NCBI RefSeq assembly: GCF_004340465.1
Contig: NZ_SLVV01000011.1
Location: forward strand, 1-64,000
Source: Mesobacillus foraminis
GTDB taxonomy: Bacteria; Bacillota; Bacilli; Bacillales; Cytobacillaceae
DNA length: 64,000 nt
Direction of reading: 5' to 3'
The position numbers were made by a program, and so were the translations under genes. Under the pieces are notes generated by a model. That model made no database searches. It worked only from the letters and a program-made list of their open reading frames with translations, and was not told where the DNA came from. Positions 16,310-25,155 of the stretch are shown here, piece by piece (the first letter of the stretch is position 1; every line of letters starts with the position of its first letter).

Positions 16310-18106
16310 ATGAAACATTTATTATTTTTTGTGGGAAATATTTTTTCATTTTCAGGAAGAATCTTATACTTAAACCTACTTGGAATGATATTAATAGGGT
16401 TATTAGAGGGTATTGGAATTCTTCTTTTAGTTCCTTTTATAAAGTACACAGGTGTTTTAAATGTCGGGTTAGAAAATAAATCCCAAGTACCTTGGATTGA
16501 TAATATATTTGATAGTATTCCTCAAGAGATTAGGTTGGCAATTATATTGGCAATCTATGTTGGTATAATTATTGGACATAGTTTTTTTCAACGAAATCAA
16601 ACAATCTTAAACACACAAATACAACAAAAGTTTCTTAGTCATTTAAGAAATGAAACCTATAAGGTTCTCATGCAGACAAACTGGGGATTCTACTTAAAGA
16701 ATAGAAAATCAGATATTATCAATGTAATGACTACAGAGATTATTCGCGTAAGTAGTGGAACTAATTTGTTTCTAAACTTTGTAGCTGCTTTAGTTTTTAC
16801 TTTGATTCAGGTAACCATCTCATTTTGGTTGTCCCCAATAATGACAATTACGGTTTTGATTTTTGGTTTCGTACTTATCTTTTTTTCGAAAAGATTTATA
16901 AAAAAGTCAAGTAAGATAGGAGAAGAAACTATTTTATTATCGAAAATCTATATGGCGGGAATATCTGATCACTTTAACGGAATCAAAGATATTAAAAGTA
17001 ATTCATTGGAAGAATCGCATATAGATTGGATGCAATCATTTAGCTTGAAGTTTGAAAAAAATGTAGTCAATTTAATAAAATTAAAGACTAAATCACAACT
17101 AATTTTTAAAGTTGTTTCTGCTTTTTTAATAGCAGGATTTGTGTATTTTTCAGTTAAAATGTTTCAGGCACAACCGGCTCAGGTTATGTTGATAGTCGTT
17201 ATTTTCACTAGAATTTGGCCAAGATTAAGTGGTATTCAATCAAATTTAGAGCAATTGGGAGAAATTGAACCATCTTTTAAGTATCTAATCTCCATACAAG
17301 AAGAATGTAAAAAAGCCAAGGAAATACATGGTAACGAAAATACTAATATTAGTGCGATTAAAATAAAAAAAGGATTACAATTTCTAGATGTAACTTTTCG
17401 CTATAATATAGATCAATCCCTGTATACTCTTAAGGATATAAATCTAAAGATTCCTACAAATAAAATGACAGCAGTAGTTGGTCGTTCAGGCGCAGGAAAG
17501 AGTACATTAATTGATTTGTTAATGGGGCTAAATAAACCAGAAGAAGGTCAAATATTAATTGACGGGATTCCTGTAAAAGGGGAAAATTTACTACCACTCA
17601 GACGTTCAATAAGTTATGTTCCGCAAGATCCTTTCCTTTTTAATGGAAGTATTAGGGAAAACTTACTTATGATTGAACCACATGCTACGGATGAACAATT
17701 ATGGAAGGCATTAGAATTTTCTTCTGCAGCTGAGTTTGTTTCAGGGCTTCCTAAAGGGCTTGATACCCTTATAGGAGATCGTGGTATTAGACTATCTGGA
17801 GGTGAACGTCAACGCCTAGTTTTTGCTCGAGCAATATTAAGGAAACCATCAATTCTTGTACTGGACGAAGCAACCAGTGCCTTGGATTCGGACAATGAAG
17901 CCAAAATTCAGGCTGCACTGGAAAAATTAAAAGGCGAAATGACAATTGTTGTTATTGCTCATCGTTTATCAACCATAAAAAATGCCGATCAAGTTATAGT
18001 ATTAGACCAAGGGCGGATTATTCAACAAGGGGGATACAATCAATTAGCTTCCGATAAAGAAGGAATATTTAATCACCTTTTAGAGCAGCAAATGAATGCC
18101 GTGTAA
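16310..18106 (+). CDS. Lasso peptide ABC exporter (D protein)
   Basis: 598-residue half-transporter with six predicted membrane segments (about 15-310) and a C-terminal ATPase. Walker A GRSGAGKST (about residue 392), signature LSGGERQRL and Walker B ILVLDEATSALD are intact. No C39 peptidase domain is fused, which fits a cluster with a separate leader protease. It should export the mature lasso peptide and give immunity. GGGAGGA lies 7 bases upstream of ATG 16310. Last gene of the cluster; the eps promoter follows within 40 bases of its stop. Confidence 0.9.
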   Translation: MKHLLFFVGNIFSFSGRILYLNLLGMILIGLLEGIGILLLVPFIKYTGVLNVGLENKSQVPWIDNIFDSIPQEIRLAIILAIYVGIIIGHSFFQRNQTILNTQIQQKFLSHLRNETYKVLMQTNWGFYLKNRKSDIINVMTTEIIRVSSGTNLFLNFVAALVFTLIQVTISFWLSPIMTITVLIFGFVLIFFSKRFIKKSSKIGEETILLSKIYMAGISDHFNGIKDIKSNSLEESHIDWMQSFSLKFEKNVVNLIKLKTKSQLIFKVVSAFLIAGFVYFSVKMFQAQPAQVMLIVVIFTRIWPRLSGIQSNLEQLGEIEPSFKYLISIQEECKKAKEIHGNENTNISAIKIKKGLQFLDVTFRYNIDQSLYTLKDINLKIPTNKMTAVVGRSGAGKSTLIDLLMGLNKPEEGQILIDGIPVKGENLLPLRRSISYVPQDPFLFNGSIRENLLMIEPHATDEQLWKALEFSSAAEFVSGLPKGLDTLIGDRGIRLSGGERQRLVFARAILRKPSILVLDEATSALDSDNEAKIQAALEKLKGEMTIVVIAHRLSTIKNADQVIVLDQGRIIQQGGYNQLASDKEGIFNHLLEQQMNAV

Positions 18107-18142
18107 TTAATTCTAAATATGTTATGAATTGTCAGTAAGTCA

Positions 18143-18171
18143 TTGACATGTTCTATATATAGAACTAAAAT
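18143..18171 (+). promoter_or_regulatory. eps operon promoter with SinR-like palindrome between -35 and -10
   Basis: TTGACA (18143-18148), 17 bases, TAAAAT (18166-18171): a strong sigma-A promoter. The spacer contains the perfect 16-bp palindrome GTTCTATATATAGAAC (18150-18165), whose arms resemble the SinR consensus GTTCTYT. A repressor bound here would block polymerase. Confidence 0.75.
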
Positions 18172-18185
18172 AAGGGTATGAAGTT

Positions 18186-18240
18186 TAATGATCATATCAT
18201 TTCTATACATCTAATGATCAAATCATTTCTATAATACATC
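18186..18240 (+). repeat. Tandem direct repeats with AATGAT-N3-ATCATT palindromes
   Basis: Two near-identical units, TAATGATCATATCATTTCTA and onward at 18186 and again at 18212 (second copy with three extra bases). Each contains the palindrome AATGAT-N3-ATCATT, at 18187-18201 and 18213-18227, centres 26 bases apart. They lie just downstream of the predicted transcription start and inside a larger potential stem AAGGGTAT (18172-18179) / ATACCCTT (18249-18256). Confidence 0.65.
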
Positions 18241-18268
18241 TAAAAAATATACCCTTTTTTTTGTTTTG

Positions 18269-18290
18269 TTTGTTCTGTGTGGAGAACAAA
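18269..18290 (+). promoter_or_regulatory. Second SinR-like operator in the eps leader
   Basis: TTTGTTCT (18269-18276) and AGAACAAA (18283-18290), a perfect 8-bp inverted repeat with 6-base spacer, 36 bases before the first eps gene. Same architecture as the site at 53381-53400. Confidence 0.6.
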
Positions 18291-18325
18291 GAGCGGGGGG
18301 TAAAAAATGAAGGTAAGGTGGTAAA

Positions 18326-19051
18326 ATGGTTAATTTTAACGAGCCGAATTATAAAGCAAAAGATATTAACCTAAAAGAAATTTTTATCCTTTTAAAGAAA
18401 AGAGCTTGGATCATTTTCTTGCTTACAATTATTTCTACTGGAATAGGTTATGTTTATAATTCTTCCTCAACCACCTATCTGTATTCTACTTCTGCAAGGA
18501 TTTATATTGATGCTGAAGGTGCAAGTCTAATGAAGACCCTTCAAGTTATTATAAAAGATTCCTCTGTTTTAGAAAAAGTTGTAGAGGATTTAAAGCTGAA
18601 TCGAACACCAGAAGCATTAGCCAATCAAATTACGGTACAAAATGTAGAAGAATCCCAGGTAATCAGCATTAGTGTTATTGATCAAAACCCAAACCTTGCT
18701 GCTAATATAGCAAATACAACTGCAGAAATATTCCGGAAAGAGGCGCCTGATATTGTTGACTTTAAAGCTATGAAAGAATTATCCGAAGCAAAGGTCCCAA
18801 TAAATCCAATTAACGAGAAGTCAAATCGGCCAGTAATCTTAGCTTTTATTATTGGTATTGCTGCAGGAATAGGTTTTGTATTCTTACTCGATTCATTAGA
18901 TAACAGCTTCCGTTCAAATAGGGAAGTGGAAATATTGCTGGAATTACCTGTCTTAGGCAGAGTATCCAAAATGAACAGTAAAAATATAAACATGAAAAGT
19001 AATATACAATCTGCAGTAAATATGGGGGGTGAGAGCAGTGTTACTAAGTAA
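18326..19051 (+). CDS. Wzz/CapA-type chain length regulator and kinase activator (EpsA-like)
   Basis: 241 residues with membrane segments at about 27-45 (IIFLLTIISTGIGYVYN) and 168-187 (VILAFIIGIAAGIGFVFLL) around an extracytoplasmic Wzz domain. It should set polysaccharide chain length and, through its cytoplasmic tail, activate the BY-kinase encoded next. AAGGTGG lies 6 bases upstream of ATG 18326. A 5-codon ORF (ATG 18307, MKVRW) with its own GGGGGG site ends one base before this start and contains its ribosome site. It overlaps the kinase gene by 14 bases. First gene of the eps operon. Confidence 0.87.
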   Translation: MVNFNEPNYKAKDINLKEIFILLKKRAWIIFLLTIISTGIGYVYNSSSTTYLYSTSARIYIDAEGASLMKTLQVIIKDSSVLEKVVEDLKLNRTPEALANQITVQNVEESQVISISVIDQNPNLAANIANTTAEIFRKEAPDIVDFKAMKELSEAKVPINPINEKSNRPVILAFIIGIAAGIGFVFLLDSLDNSFRSNREVEILLELPVLGRVSKMNSKNINMKSNIQSAVNMGGESSVTK

Positions 19052-19697
19052 ACGAAAAATAGCTACAAGACAAAGAAGGAACTTAGTTACATACTCAAAT
19101 CCTGATTCGCTGATTGCTGAGCAATTTAGGGAAATTCGAACAAATATTTCCTTCGTAACAAAAAAAGGAAAGTGTCCTGTATTATTAATTACATCTCCAG
19201 CTGGAGGAGAAGGCAAGTCTACTACTGCTGCCAATCTGGCTGTTTCCATGGCTTCACAAAAAGAAAATGTTCTATTGATTGATGCAAACTTAAGGGAACC
19301 CGCCTTGGATTATATTTTTAAGATTTCACATTCAGTAGGTCTGACCGATGTACTTGTAGGTAAAGCTTCCTTAGAGGATGCCGCTTATCGTACAGAAATT
19401 GGGAGACTAGAAATCCTCACTGCGGGCATAAGCCCCAAAAATCCAACTGAGATACTGGAATCAGAAAGAATGAAAGACCTATTGCAAGAAGCTATGACAA
19501 AATATGATGTGATTTTAATAGATTCTCCAGGAGTACTGAAGGTTGCTGATTCTAGAGTATTAGCCAATAAATGTGATGGGGTCATACTGGTTGTTAGTTC
19601 AAGTTCGACTGGGCACGAAAAAGCATGGGAAGCAAAAAAAGCTCTTGAGTTTGCCCAGGCAAATATCGTCGGAGTAATTATAAATGAAATGAAATAA
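19038..19697 (+). CDS. CpsD/CapB family tyrosine autokinase (EpsB-like)
   Basis: About 219 residues, cytoplasmic bacterial tyrosine kinase. Walker A GGEGKSTTAANLAVSMA (near residue 56), Walker A' LLIDANLREP and Walker B VILIDSPG are present. The C-terminus ends NIVGVIINEMK and lacks the Tyr cluster used for autophosphorylation by many homologues, so the phosphorylation target may be another protein. The GTG at 19038 is preferred because GGGGGGT ends 7 bases before it; GTG 19029 overlaps that site. Its start lies inside the preceding gene. Confidence 0.87.
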   Translation: MLLSKRKIATRQRRNLVTYSNPDSLIAEQFREIRTNISFVTKKGKCPVLLITSPAGGEGKSTTAANLAVSMASQKENVLLIDANLREPALDYIFKISHSVGLTDVLVGKASLEDAAYRTEIGRLEILTAGISPKNPTEILESERMKDLLQEAMTKYDVILIDSPGVLKVADSRVLANKCDGVILVVSSSSTGHEKAWEAKKALEFAQANIVGVIINEMK

Positions 19698-19706
19698 GTT
19701 ATTGTA

Positions 19707-19736
19707 ACCAATAAAAATTTATTGGTATTATTTTTT
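19707..19736 (+). terminator. Intrinsic terminator between epsB-like gene and EAR element
   Basis: ACCAATAAA / TTTATTGGT hairpin followed by TATTA and six T. Confidence 0.65.
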
Positions 19737-19783
19737 AATCATTTGTTCTTTATTAAGAATATATTGTGCTATAAAAGAAATTT

Positions 19784-19897
19784 GGCGATGTCTCCTTGCC
19801 GGTATCAATGGAGGCACTCGGTCATGCTGTGGGTTTGAAAAACCTTAGACGCCAGTCGTCGAAAGTGTGGTGTGAGGAGGGGTTGAATGCCCCCTAT
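19784..19897 (+). ncRNA. EAR (eps-associated RNA / epsC leader) candidate
   Basis: A GC-richer block in an otherwise AT-rich spacer, with several possible stems (GGGTTTGAAAAACC; GGGGTTGAATGCCCC). It lies exactly where EAR is found in B. subtilis, between the second and third genes of the eps operon. EAR makes polymerase read through distal terminators; the operon downstream contains intrinsic terminators (26027-26048, 28265-28297), which fits. Identification rests on position and apparent structure; I could not run a covariance model. Confidence 0.65.
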
Positions 19898-19899
19898 TT

Positions 19900-19956
19900 A
19901 ATTAAAATCTTTCATTTTCAGGTCTGGGGACGGCCTTAAAATGAAAGATTTTAATT
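19900..19956 (+). repeat. Perfect 19-bp inverted repeat downstream of EAR
   Basis: AATTAAAATCTTTCATTTT (19900-19918) and its exact complement (19938-19956) enclose a 19-base loop that can itself fold (GGTC / GGCC). No T run follows, so it is not a classical terminator. It could be a 3' boundary, RNase III-type processing site or transcription pause. Confidence 0.75.
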
Positions 19957-19983
19957 TATTTCGAAATAAGGGGTGCAAAAGGA

Positions 19984-20112
19984 ATGAATGTCGATAATTA
20001 TCCTAAATCGATCAGGAAGGCGGTTAGATACATTAAGCAGGGTGCCACGAGAAAAGGGCTTGAGGAAATTAGGAAGCCATTGATTACATCAAGAAGAGAA
20101 CAGCCAGTCTAA
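19984..20112 (+). CDS. Small basic protein of 42 residues, unrecognised
   Basis: ORF with ATG 19984, GGGG about 10 bases upstream and AAAAGGA directly before it. The product begins MNVDNYPKSIRKAVRYIKQG and continues with a basic amphipathic helix (ATRKGLEEIRKPL). It fills the spacer between the inverted repeat and epsC. It may be a real small eps gene or chance; no family was recognised. Confidence 0.4.
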   Translation: MNVDNYPKSIRKAVRYIKQGATRKGLEEIRKPLITSRREQPV

Positions 20113-20154
20113 AATAATAAAAGGATACGAACTTGAAGGGAAAGGAAAGAGATT

Positions 20155-21981
20155 ATGACCTATAAGCAAAGGCTGTCTTTATTTATTTTTATTGATTCCT
20201 GTATTGTTTTATCTGCTGTATTTTTCAGCCGCTTTTTGGTGAACGGCACACTAAATGTCATTACGGCTCCCATGTTGATTATGGCTGTTGCCATCTTGTG
20301 CAGTCATCATATCTTATCTTTAAAATTGAACTTATACAAAAAAGCATGGGAATACGCAAGCATCGGAGAATTAATCATCATATTTAAAGTTGTCACCAGT
20401 TCCATTCTACTGGCAGCTATATTTCAGCAGTTGATCATTCATGAAATCTACTTCAGGCTCTTGTCCGTTACCTGGCTGCTGCATATATCTTTAATCGGTG
20501 GTTCTAGATTTTGCTGGAGAATGTATCGCGATTTGTATATGAACAAGAATACAAATAAAAGGCGGACATTGATTGTTGGCGCGGGATCCGCTGGAACGAT
20601 GGTTGCCCGTCAGCTTTTGAAGAACCAGGAAGCTGGGTTGCTCCCTGTTGGATTTATTGATGATGACAAGAAAAAGCATCAGCTTGATATCCTGGGGATA
20701 CCTGTTCTTGGTGGAGTCAGAAAAATTGAATTCCTTGTAAAAGAAATGAAGGTTGATCACATTGTCATTGCCATTCCGTCTCTGTGTAAGAAGAAGTTGA
20801 ACATAATTTTCCAGGAGTGTGCCAAGACGAATGCAAAGACACAGATTCTTCCGATGATCGAGGATTTGGTTACTGGAAAGATATCCGTAAGTCATTTCCG
20901 AGATGTTCAAGTAGAGGATTTACTGGGCAGAGAGCCTATAAAGCTCGATATTGAGAGTATATCAGAATATCTTACTGGGAGAACCGTGCTTGTAACAGGG
21001 GCAGGAGGGTCAATAGGGTCAGAAATATGCCGTCAGATTGCCCCATTTAATCCCGCCCGGCTTATCTTATTAGGTCATGGTGAAAACAGTATTTACTCCA
21101 TTGAAATGGAGTTGAAAGAGAGCTTTGGGAACACTGACATCCTGTTCATTACCGAAATCGCCGATATGCAGGATGGAGATAAAATGGATCAAATCATGAG
21201 TACTTATACTCCGGATGTGGTCTACCATGCAGCTGCCCATAAACATGTTCCTCTCATGGAAAGAAACCCGGAGGAAGCGGTCAAAAATAATATATTAGGA
21301 ACACTCAATGCCGCAAGAGCCGCCAGTTGGAATGGAGTTAAAACCTTTGTGATGATTTCCACAGACAAAGCTGTTAACCCTACCAGTGTAATGGGATCAA
21401 CAAAAAGGCTGGCTGAAATGATCATTCAGGCAATGGACCAAAAGAGCGCTACTAAATTTGTTGCGGTCCGCTTTGGAAATGTTCTTGGTAGCCGTGGGAG
21501 CGTCATCCCGTTATTTAAGAAACAAATTGAAAAAGGTGGCCCTGTAACGGTTACTCACCCTGAAATGATTCGTTATTTTATGACCATCCCTGAAGCTTCA
21601 AGGCTGGTAATCCAGGCAGGATCCCTGGCAAGGGGCGGAGAGATTTTTGTTCTGGATATGGGAGATCCGGTGAAAATCGTAGATTTAGCAAAAAACCTTA
21701 TCAAACTTTCTGGGAATTCCCTCGAGGAAATCGGGATAGAGTTCACTGGAATGAGACCAGGTGAAAAGCTGTTTGAGGAGTTGTTAAAAGAAGATGAAGT
21801 ACATGATAAACAAGTCTATCCAAAAATTTATATCGGAAAAACATCGGAGCTCTATATAGAAGAAATTGAAATTTTATTAGAATCATTTAGTACTATGGAA
21901 AAAACAGAGTTAAGAGAAAAACTCTTAGAGCTCGCAAATAGAAAGTCAGCTGCAGTACAAGTTCTCTCAATACCAAGTTAG
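20155..21981 (+). CDS. epsC: UDP-GlcNAc 4,6-dehydratase, membrane type (EpsC/PglF/CapD family)
   Basis: 608 residues. Four N-terminal membrane segments (about 8-110), a Rossmann domain (TLIVGAGSAGTMVARQL, about 138) and a catalytic short-chain dehydrogenase domain with VLVTGAGGSIGSEICRQ near residue 279. The catalytic Tyr of the usual YxxxK is replaced by Met in SVMGSTKRLAE, as is typical of this dehydratase subfamily. It makes the 4-keto-6-deoxy intermediate for bacillosamine-type sugars, used by the epsN, epsM and epsL products further on. AAAGGAAAGAG precedes ATG 20155. Confidence 0.9.
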   Translation: MTYKQRLSLFIFIDSCIVLSAVFFSRFLVNGTLNVITAPMLIMAVAILCSHHILSLKLNLYKKAWEYASIGELIIIFKVVTSSILLAAIFQQLIIHEIYFRLLSVTWLLHISLIGGSRFCWRMYRDLYMNKNTNKRRTLIVGAGSAGTMVARQLLKNQEAGLLPVGFIDDDKKKHQLDILGIPVLGGVRKIEFLVKEMKVDHIVIAIPSLCKKKLNIIFQECAKTNAKTQILPMIEDLVTGKISVSHFRDVQVEDLLGREPIKLDIESISEYLTGRTVLVTGAGGSIGSEICRQIAPFNPARLILLGHGENSIYSIEMELKESFGNTDILFITEIADMQDGDKMDQIMSTYTPDVVYHAAAHKHVPLMERNPEEAVKNNILGTLNAARAASWNGVKTFVMISTDKAVNPTSVMGSTKRLAEMIIQAMDQKSATKFVAVRFGNVLGSRGSVIPLFKKQIEKGGPVTVTHPEMIRYFMTIPEASRLVIQAGSLARGGEIFVLDMGDPVKIVDLAKNLIKLSGNSLEEIGIEFTGMRPGEKLFEELLKEDEVHDKQVYPKIYIGKTSELYIEEIEILLESFSTMEKTELREKLLELANRKSAAVQVLSIPS

Positions 21982-21992
21982 GGGTGTAAAGT

Positions 21993-22877
21993 TTGAAAGT
22001 TAAAAAAGCCATTATTCCAGCAGCAGGACTTGGGACAAGATTCCTTCCTGCAACCAAGGCAATGCCAAAGGAAATGCTGCCCATTGTAGATAAGCCAACC
22101 ATTCAATATATCATTGAAGAAGCAATCGAATCAGGCATTGAGGACATTATCATAGTTACTGGAAAAGGAAAAAGGGCAATCGAAGATCACTTTGACCATT
22201 CATTTGAGCTTGAACAAAACCTTTTTGAGAAAGGAAAATATGAACTTCTTGAAGAGGTACAGAAATCCTCAAAGCTGGTGGATATCCATTATATTCGCCA
22301 AAAAGAACCGAAAGGACTTGGGCATGCCATTTGGTGCGCAAGGAAATTTATTGGGAATGAACCATTTGCCGTTCTTCTTGGGGATGACATTGTCCAAGCG
22401 GAAAAACCTTGTTTAAAACAAATGATTGAACAATATGAAAGATACAATGCCTCCATTCTCGGTGTCCAAGAAGTAAATCCTGATGAAGTTTCACGGTACG
22501 GAATCGTAGGTGGAAACCAAATAGATGAACGTTTTTATAGTGTAATGGAACTTGTGGAGAAACCGGTTAAAGAAGAGGCCCCTTCCAATCTGGCCATCAT
22601 GGGCCGATATATACTGAGCCCAAGGATTTTTGAAATTCTGGAATGCCAAAAGCCTGGTGCGGGCGGAGAAATTCAATTGACGGATGCAATAGCAGCATTA
22701 AATCAATTTGAAGCCGTCCATGCTTTTAACTTTGAAGGTACTCGTTATGATGTGGGCGAGAAAATGGGCTTCATCCAGACAACAATAGAGTTCGCGCTCC
22801 AACGCGAGGATTTAAGAAACGATTTATTAAACTATCTCATTGCAGTTATGGATAAAGAAGTCCAAACATTAAAATAA
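21993..22877 (+). CDS. galU: UTP-glucose-1-phosphate uridylyltransferase
   Basis: 294 residues (GalU/GtaB). It makes UDP-glucose from UTP and glucose-1-phosphate. The nucleotide-binding motif [21 protein letters not shown] is at residues 9-28 and the sugar-binding VEKP motif near 190. Start: TTG 21993 with GGGGTG 7 bases upstream. With galE below it supplies UDP-Glc and UDP-Gal for the polymer; a second chromosomal gtaB outside the window is likely. Confidence 0.93.
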   Translation: MKVKKAIIPAAGLGTRFLPATKAMPKEMLPIVDKPTIQYIIEEAIESGIEDIIIVTGKGKRAIEDHFDHSFELEQNLFEKGKYELLEEVQKSSKLVDIHYIRQKEPKGLGHAIWCARKFIGNEPFAVLLGDDIVQAEKPCLKQMIEQYERYNASILGVQEVNPDEVSRYGIVGGNQIDERFYSVMELVEKPVKEEAPSNLAIMGRYILSPRIFEILECQKPGAGGEIQLTDAIAALNQFEAVHAFNFEGTRYDVGEKMGFIQTTIEFALQREDLRNDLLNYLIAVMDKEVQTLK

Positions 22878-22879
22878 CG

Positions 22880-24052
22880 ATGAAAGAAGATACTATCATG
22901 CATAAAAAAATTTTGTTTTGTGCAACGGTTGACTACCATTTTAAAGCTTTTCATCTTCCATATATGGAATGGTTCAAAGAACAAGGGTGGGAGGTCCATG
23001 TAGCTGCCAGCGGTGACATGGACCTCCCTTTTGTTGATAAAAAGTATAATTTACCTATAGTGAGGTCACCACTTAACCCTAAAAATCTTGAAGCATTTAA
23101 GCGATTGAAACGGATTATTGACGAGAATGAATATTCTATTGTAGACTGCCATACACCTGTTGGAGGCGTGCTTGCAAGGCTGGCATCCAGAGATTCAAGA
23201 AAAAAAGGGTCAAAAGTAATTTATACAGCTCATGGCTTCCATTTTTGCAGCGGTGCCCCAATTATAAATTGGCTTATTTACTATCCAGTTGAAAAGTGGC
23301 TGGCCAGTCTAACAGATTGCCTTATAACCATTAATGAGGAAGACTTTAGGTTAGCAATAGATGATAAATTTAGGGCGGGAAGAATTGAGCATGTTCATGG
23401 GGTAGGAGTGAATACGGATAAATTTAAGCCGGTAGACATAGAACGTAAAAAGATCCTAAGAGCAGCCTACGGCTATAAACCCGAGGATTTCATATTGTTT
23501 TATGCGGCAGAGTTTAATAAAAATAAAGATCAAAGATTACTTATTGAAGCTCTTTCTTTAATTAAAAATGATATCCCGAATGCAAAACTGCTGCTTGCAG
23601 GGGAAGGAAATCTTTTAGAGGAATGCAGAAAACTAGCCAAAGATCTTAGAGTAGATTCCATGGTTGATTTTTTAGGGTACCGAAAGGATATAGAACAGCT
23701 GTTGAAATTAGCTGATGCAGCTGTTGCCTCGAGTAGAAGAGAAGGACTTCCAGTCAATATCATGGAGGCAATGGCCACTGCTCTTCCAGTCATAGCCTCC
23801 GATAATCGGGGGCATAGAGAACTGATCATTAATAACAAGAATGGATGGATTATTGAGGATGCAAACGTTTATGAATTCGCAAATAAAATCAAACTTCTTG
23901 CGAATCAGCGCAGTTTTCTTTCCAAACTTGGAACCAATGGAAGGAAGCTGATCCTTCAAAAATACAGTACTAGTAAAATACTTGAAGAAAAGAGCTTATT
24001 ATACAAATCATATATGGCAGAAGGGGAGGGTGCAGTATGGGCAATCCCTTAA
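22880..24052 (+). CDS. epsD: Family 4 glycosyltransferase (EpsD-like)
   Basis: About 390 residues, GT-B fold. N-terminal acceptor domain starts KKILFCATVDYHFKAFHLPY, typical of EpsD; the donor site carries the EAMATALPVIAS sequence preceded by SRREGLPVNIM, where the E-x7-E motif lies. ATG 22880 lies 2 bases after the galU stop; ATG 22898 is an alternative. It overlaps the next gene by 16 bases. Cytoplasmic face of the membrane, adds a sugar to the lipid-linked repeat unit. Donor and linkage unknown. Confidence 0.85.
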   Translation: MKEDTIMHKKILFCATVDYHFKAFHLPYMEWFKEQGWEVHVAASGDMDLPFVDKKYNLPIVRSPLNPKNLEAFKRLKRIIDENEYSIVDCHTPVGGVLARLASRDSRKKGSKVIYTAHGFHFCSGAPIINWLIYYPVEKWLASLTDCLITINEEDFRLAIDDKFRAGRIEHVHGVGVNTDKFKPVDIERKKILRAAYGYKPEDFILFYAAEFNKNKDQRLLIEALSLIKNDIPNAKLLLAGEGNLLEECRKLAKDLRVDSMVDFLGYRKDIEQLLKLADAAVASSRREGLPVNIMEAMATALPVIASDNRGHRELIINNKNGWIIEDANVYEFANKIKLLANQRSFLSKLGTNGRKLILQKYSTSKILEEKSLLYKSYMAEGEGAVWAIP

Positions 24053-25155
24053 GGATATTGCATGTGGTGGTCAACATGAACCGTGGCGGGGCAGAAACAT
24101 TATTAATGAATCTATACCGTAATATTGATCGATCCAAAATCCAATTCGACTTTCTAACAAGTAAAGAAGGCGTTTTTGATGAGGAAATTAAGGATATGGG
24201 GGGAAGAGTTTACCGAATTCCTTATATTTCTGATGTTGGTCATTTTGGTTATATTAAGGAATTAAACAAATTTTTTTCAAGTAACAACGGATATAAAATT
24301 GTCCATTCCCACCTAGATAAAATGAGTGGGATTGTTCTTCGGGAAGCGAAAAAAGCCGGAATTTTAATAAGAATTTCCCACAGCCATAATACACAGAGTG
24401 AAGGTGGGCTGGCTGCTAAACTATATAAATGGTACACTGGCAAGCTTATCCTTCCAAATGCAACAAATTATTTTGCCTGTTCCCGGGATGCCGCACAATG
24501 GTTATTTCCCAAAAACACGAAGAATACAACTGTTTTAAAGAATGGGATAGAGTATCAACAATTTGCCTTTTCGCCAAATACACGTAAGCAAGTTAGGGGC
24601 GAGTTAAACATTCAAGATGATTTTTTTGTGCTCGGGCATGTAGGAAGATTTTGTTTGCAAAAAAATCACACATATCTTTTAGATATATTCGCAGAATTCC
24701 AACAGACTAATGAGAAATCAATTCTTGTCCTTGCAGGTGAGGGGCCGCTGAGAAAAGAGATCAAGCAAAAAGCCTGGAGGCTTGGTTTAGTAGATAAGAT
24801 TCTTTTCTTGGGAGTAAGAAGTGATATTCATAGATTGCTCCAAGCCTTTGATTTATTTGTCTTTCCCTCTTTACACGAAGGTTTGCCTGTTTCACTTGTT
24901 GAGGCACAGGGCTCTGGCCTGCCATGCATTATATCAAGCGAAGTTTCTCGTGAAGTGGATCTTGGATTGAATTTAATTGAGTACGCCCCTTTAGATAACG
25001 CGAATGGTTGGGTTGAAAAAATAAAAATGACTGCTGAAAACAGGAACAATCGTAGTATTAAATCCAATAGCTTCATAGAAAAAGGGTATGACATTAAAGA
25101 AAGTGCCTATAAGTTGGAAGAATTTTATTTAAAGGCTGAAGGTATAACGATATGA
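24037..25155 (+). CDS. epsF: Family 4 glycosyltransferase (EpsF-like)
   Basis: 372 residues. Begins ILHVVVNMNRGGAETLLMNL, the Gly-rich acceptor-site loop characteristic of EpsF, and has the donor-site motif PSLHEGLPVSLVEAQGSGLP near residue 285. Start within the end of epsD (GGAGGG just upstream), stop overlapping the next gene by 4 bases, so translation is coupled through this part of the operon. Donor sugar unknown. Confidence 0.85.
   Translation: MGNPLRILHVVVNMNRGGAETLLMNLYRNIDRSKIQFDFLTSKEGVFDEEIKDMGGRVYRIPYISDVGHFGYIKELNKFFSSNNGYKIVHSHLDKMSGIVLREAKKAGILIRISHSHNTQSEGGLAAKLYKWYTGKLILPNATNYFACSRDAAQWLFPKNTKNTTVLKNGIEYQQFAFSPNTRKQVRGELNIQDDFFVLGHVGRFCLQKNHTYLLDIFAEFQQTNEKSILVLAGEGPLRKEIKQKAWRLGLVDKILFLGVRSDIHRLLQAFDLFVFPSLHEGLPVSLVEAQGSGLPCIISSEVSREVDLGLNLIEYAPLDNANGWVEKIKMTAENRNNRSIKSNSFIEKGYDIKESAYKLEEFYLKAEGITI

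Noticed and set aside
18186-18240. CRISPR array
   Set aside because: Only two units without a unique spacer; these are tandem operator-like repeats.
19784-19897. c-di-GMP or other metabolite riboswitch before epsC
   Set aside because: The core motifs of the GEMM class could not be matched, while the position fits EAR exactly. There is also no obvious expression platform directly before a start codon.
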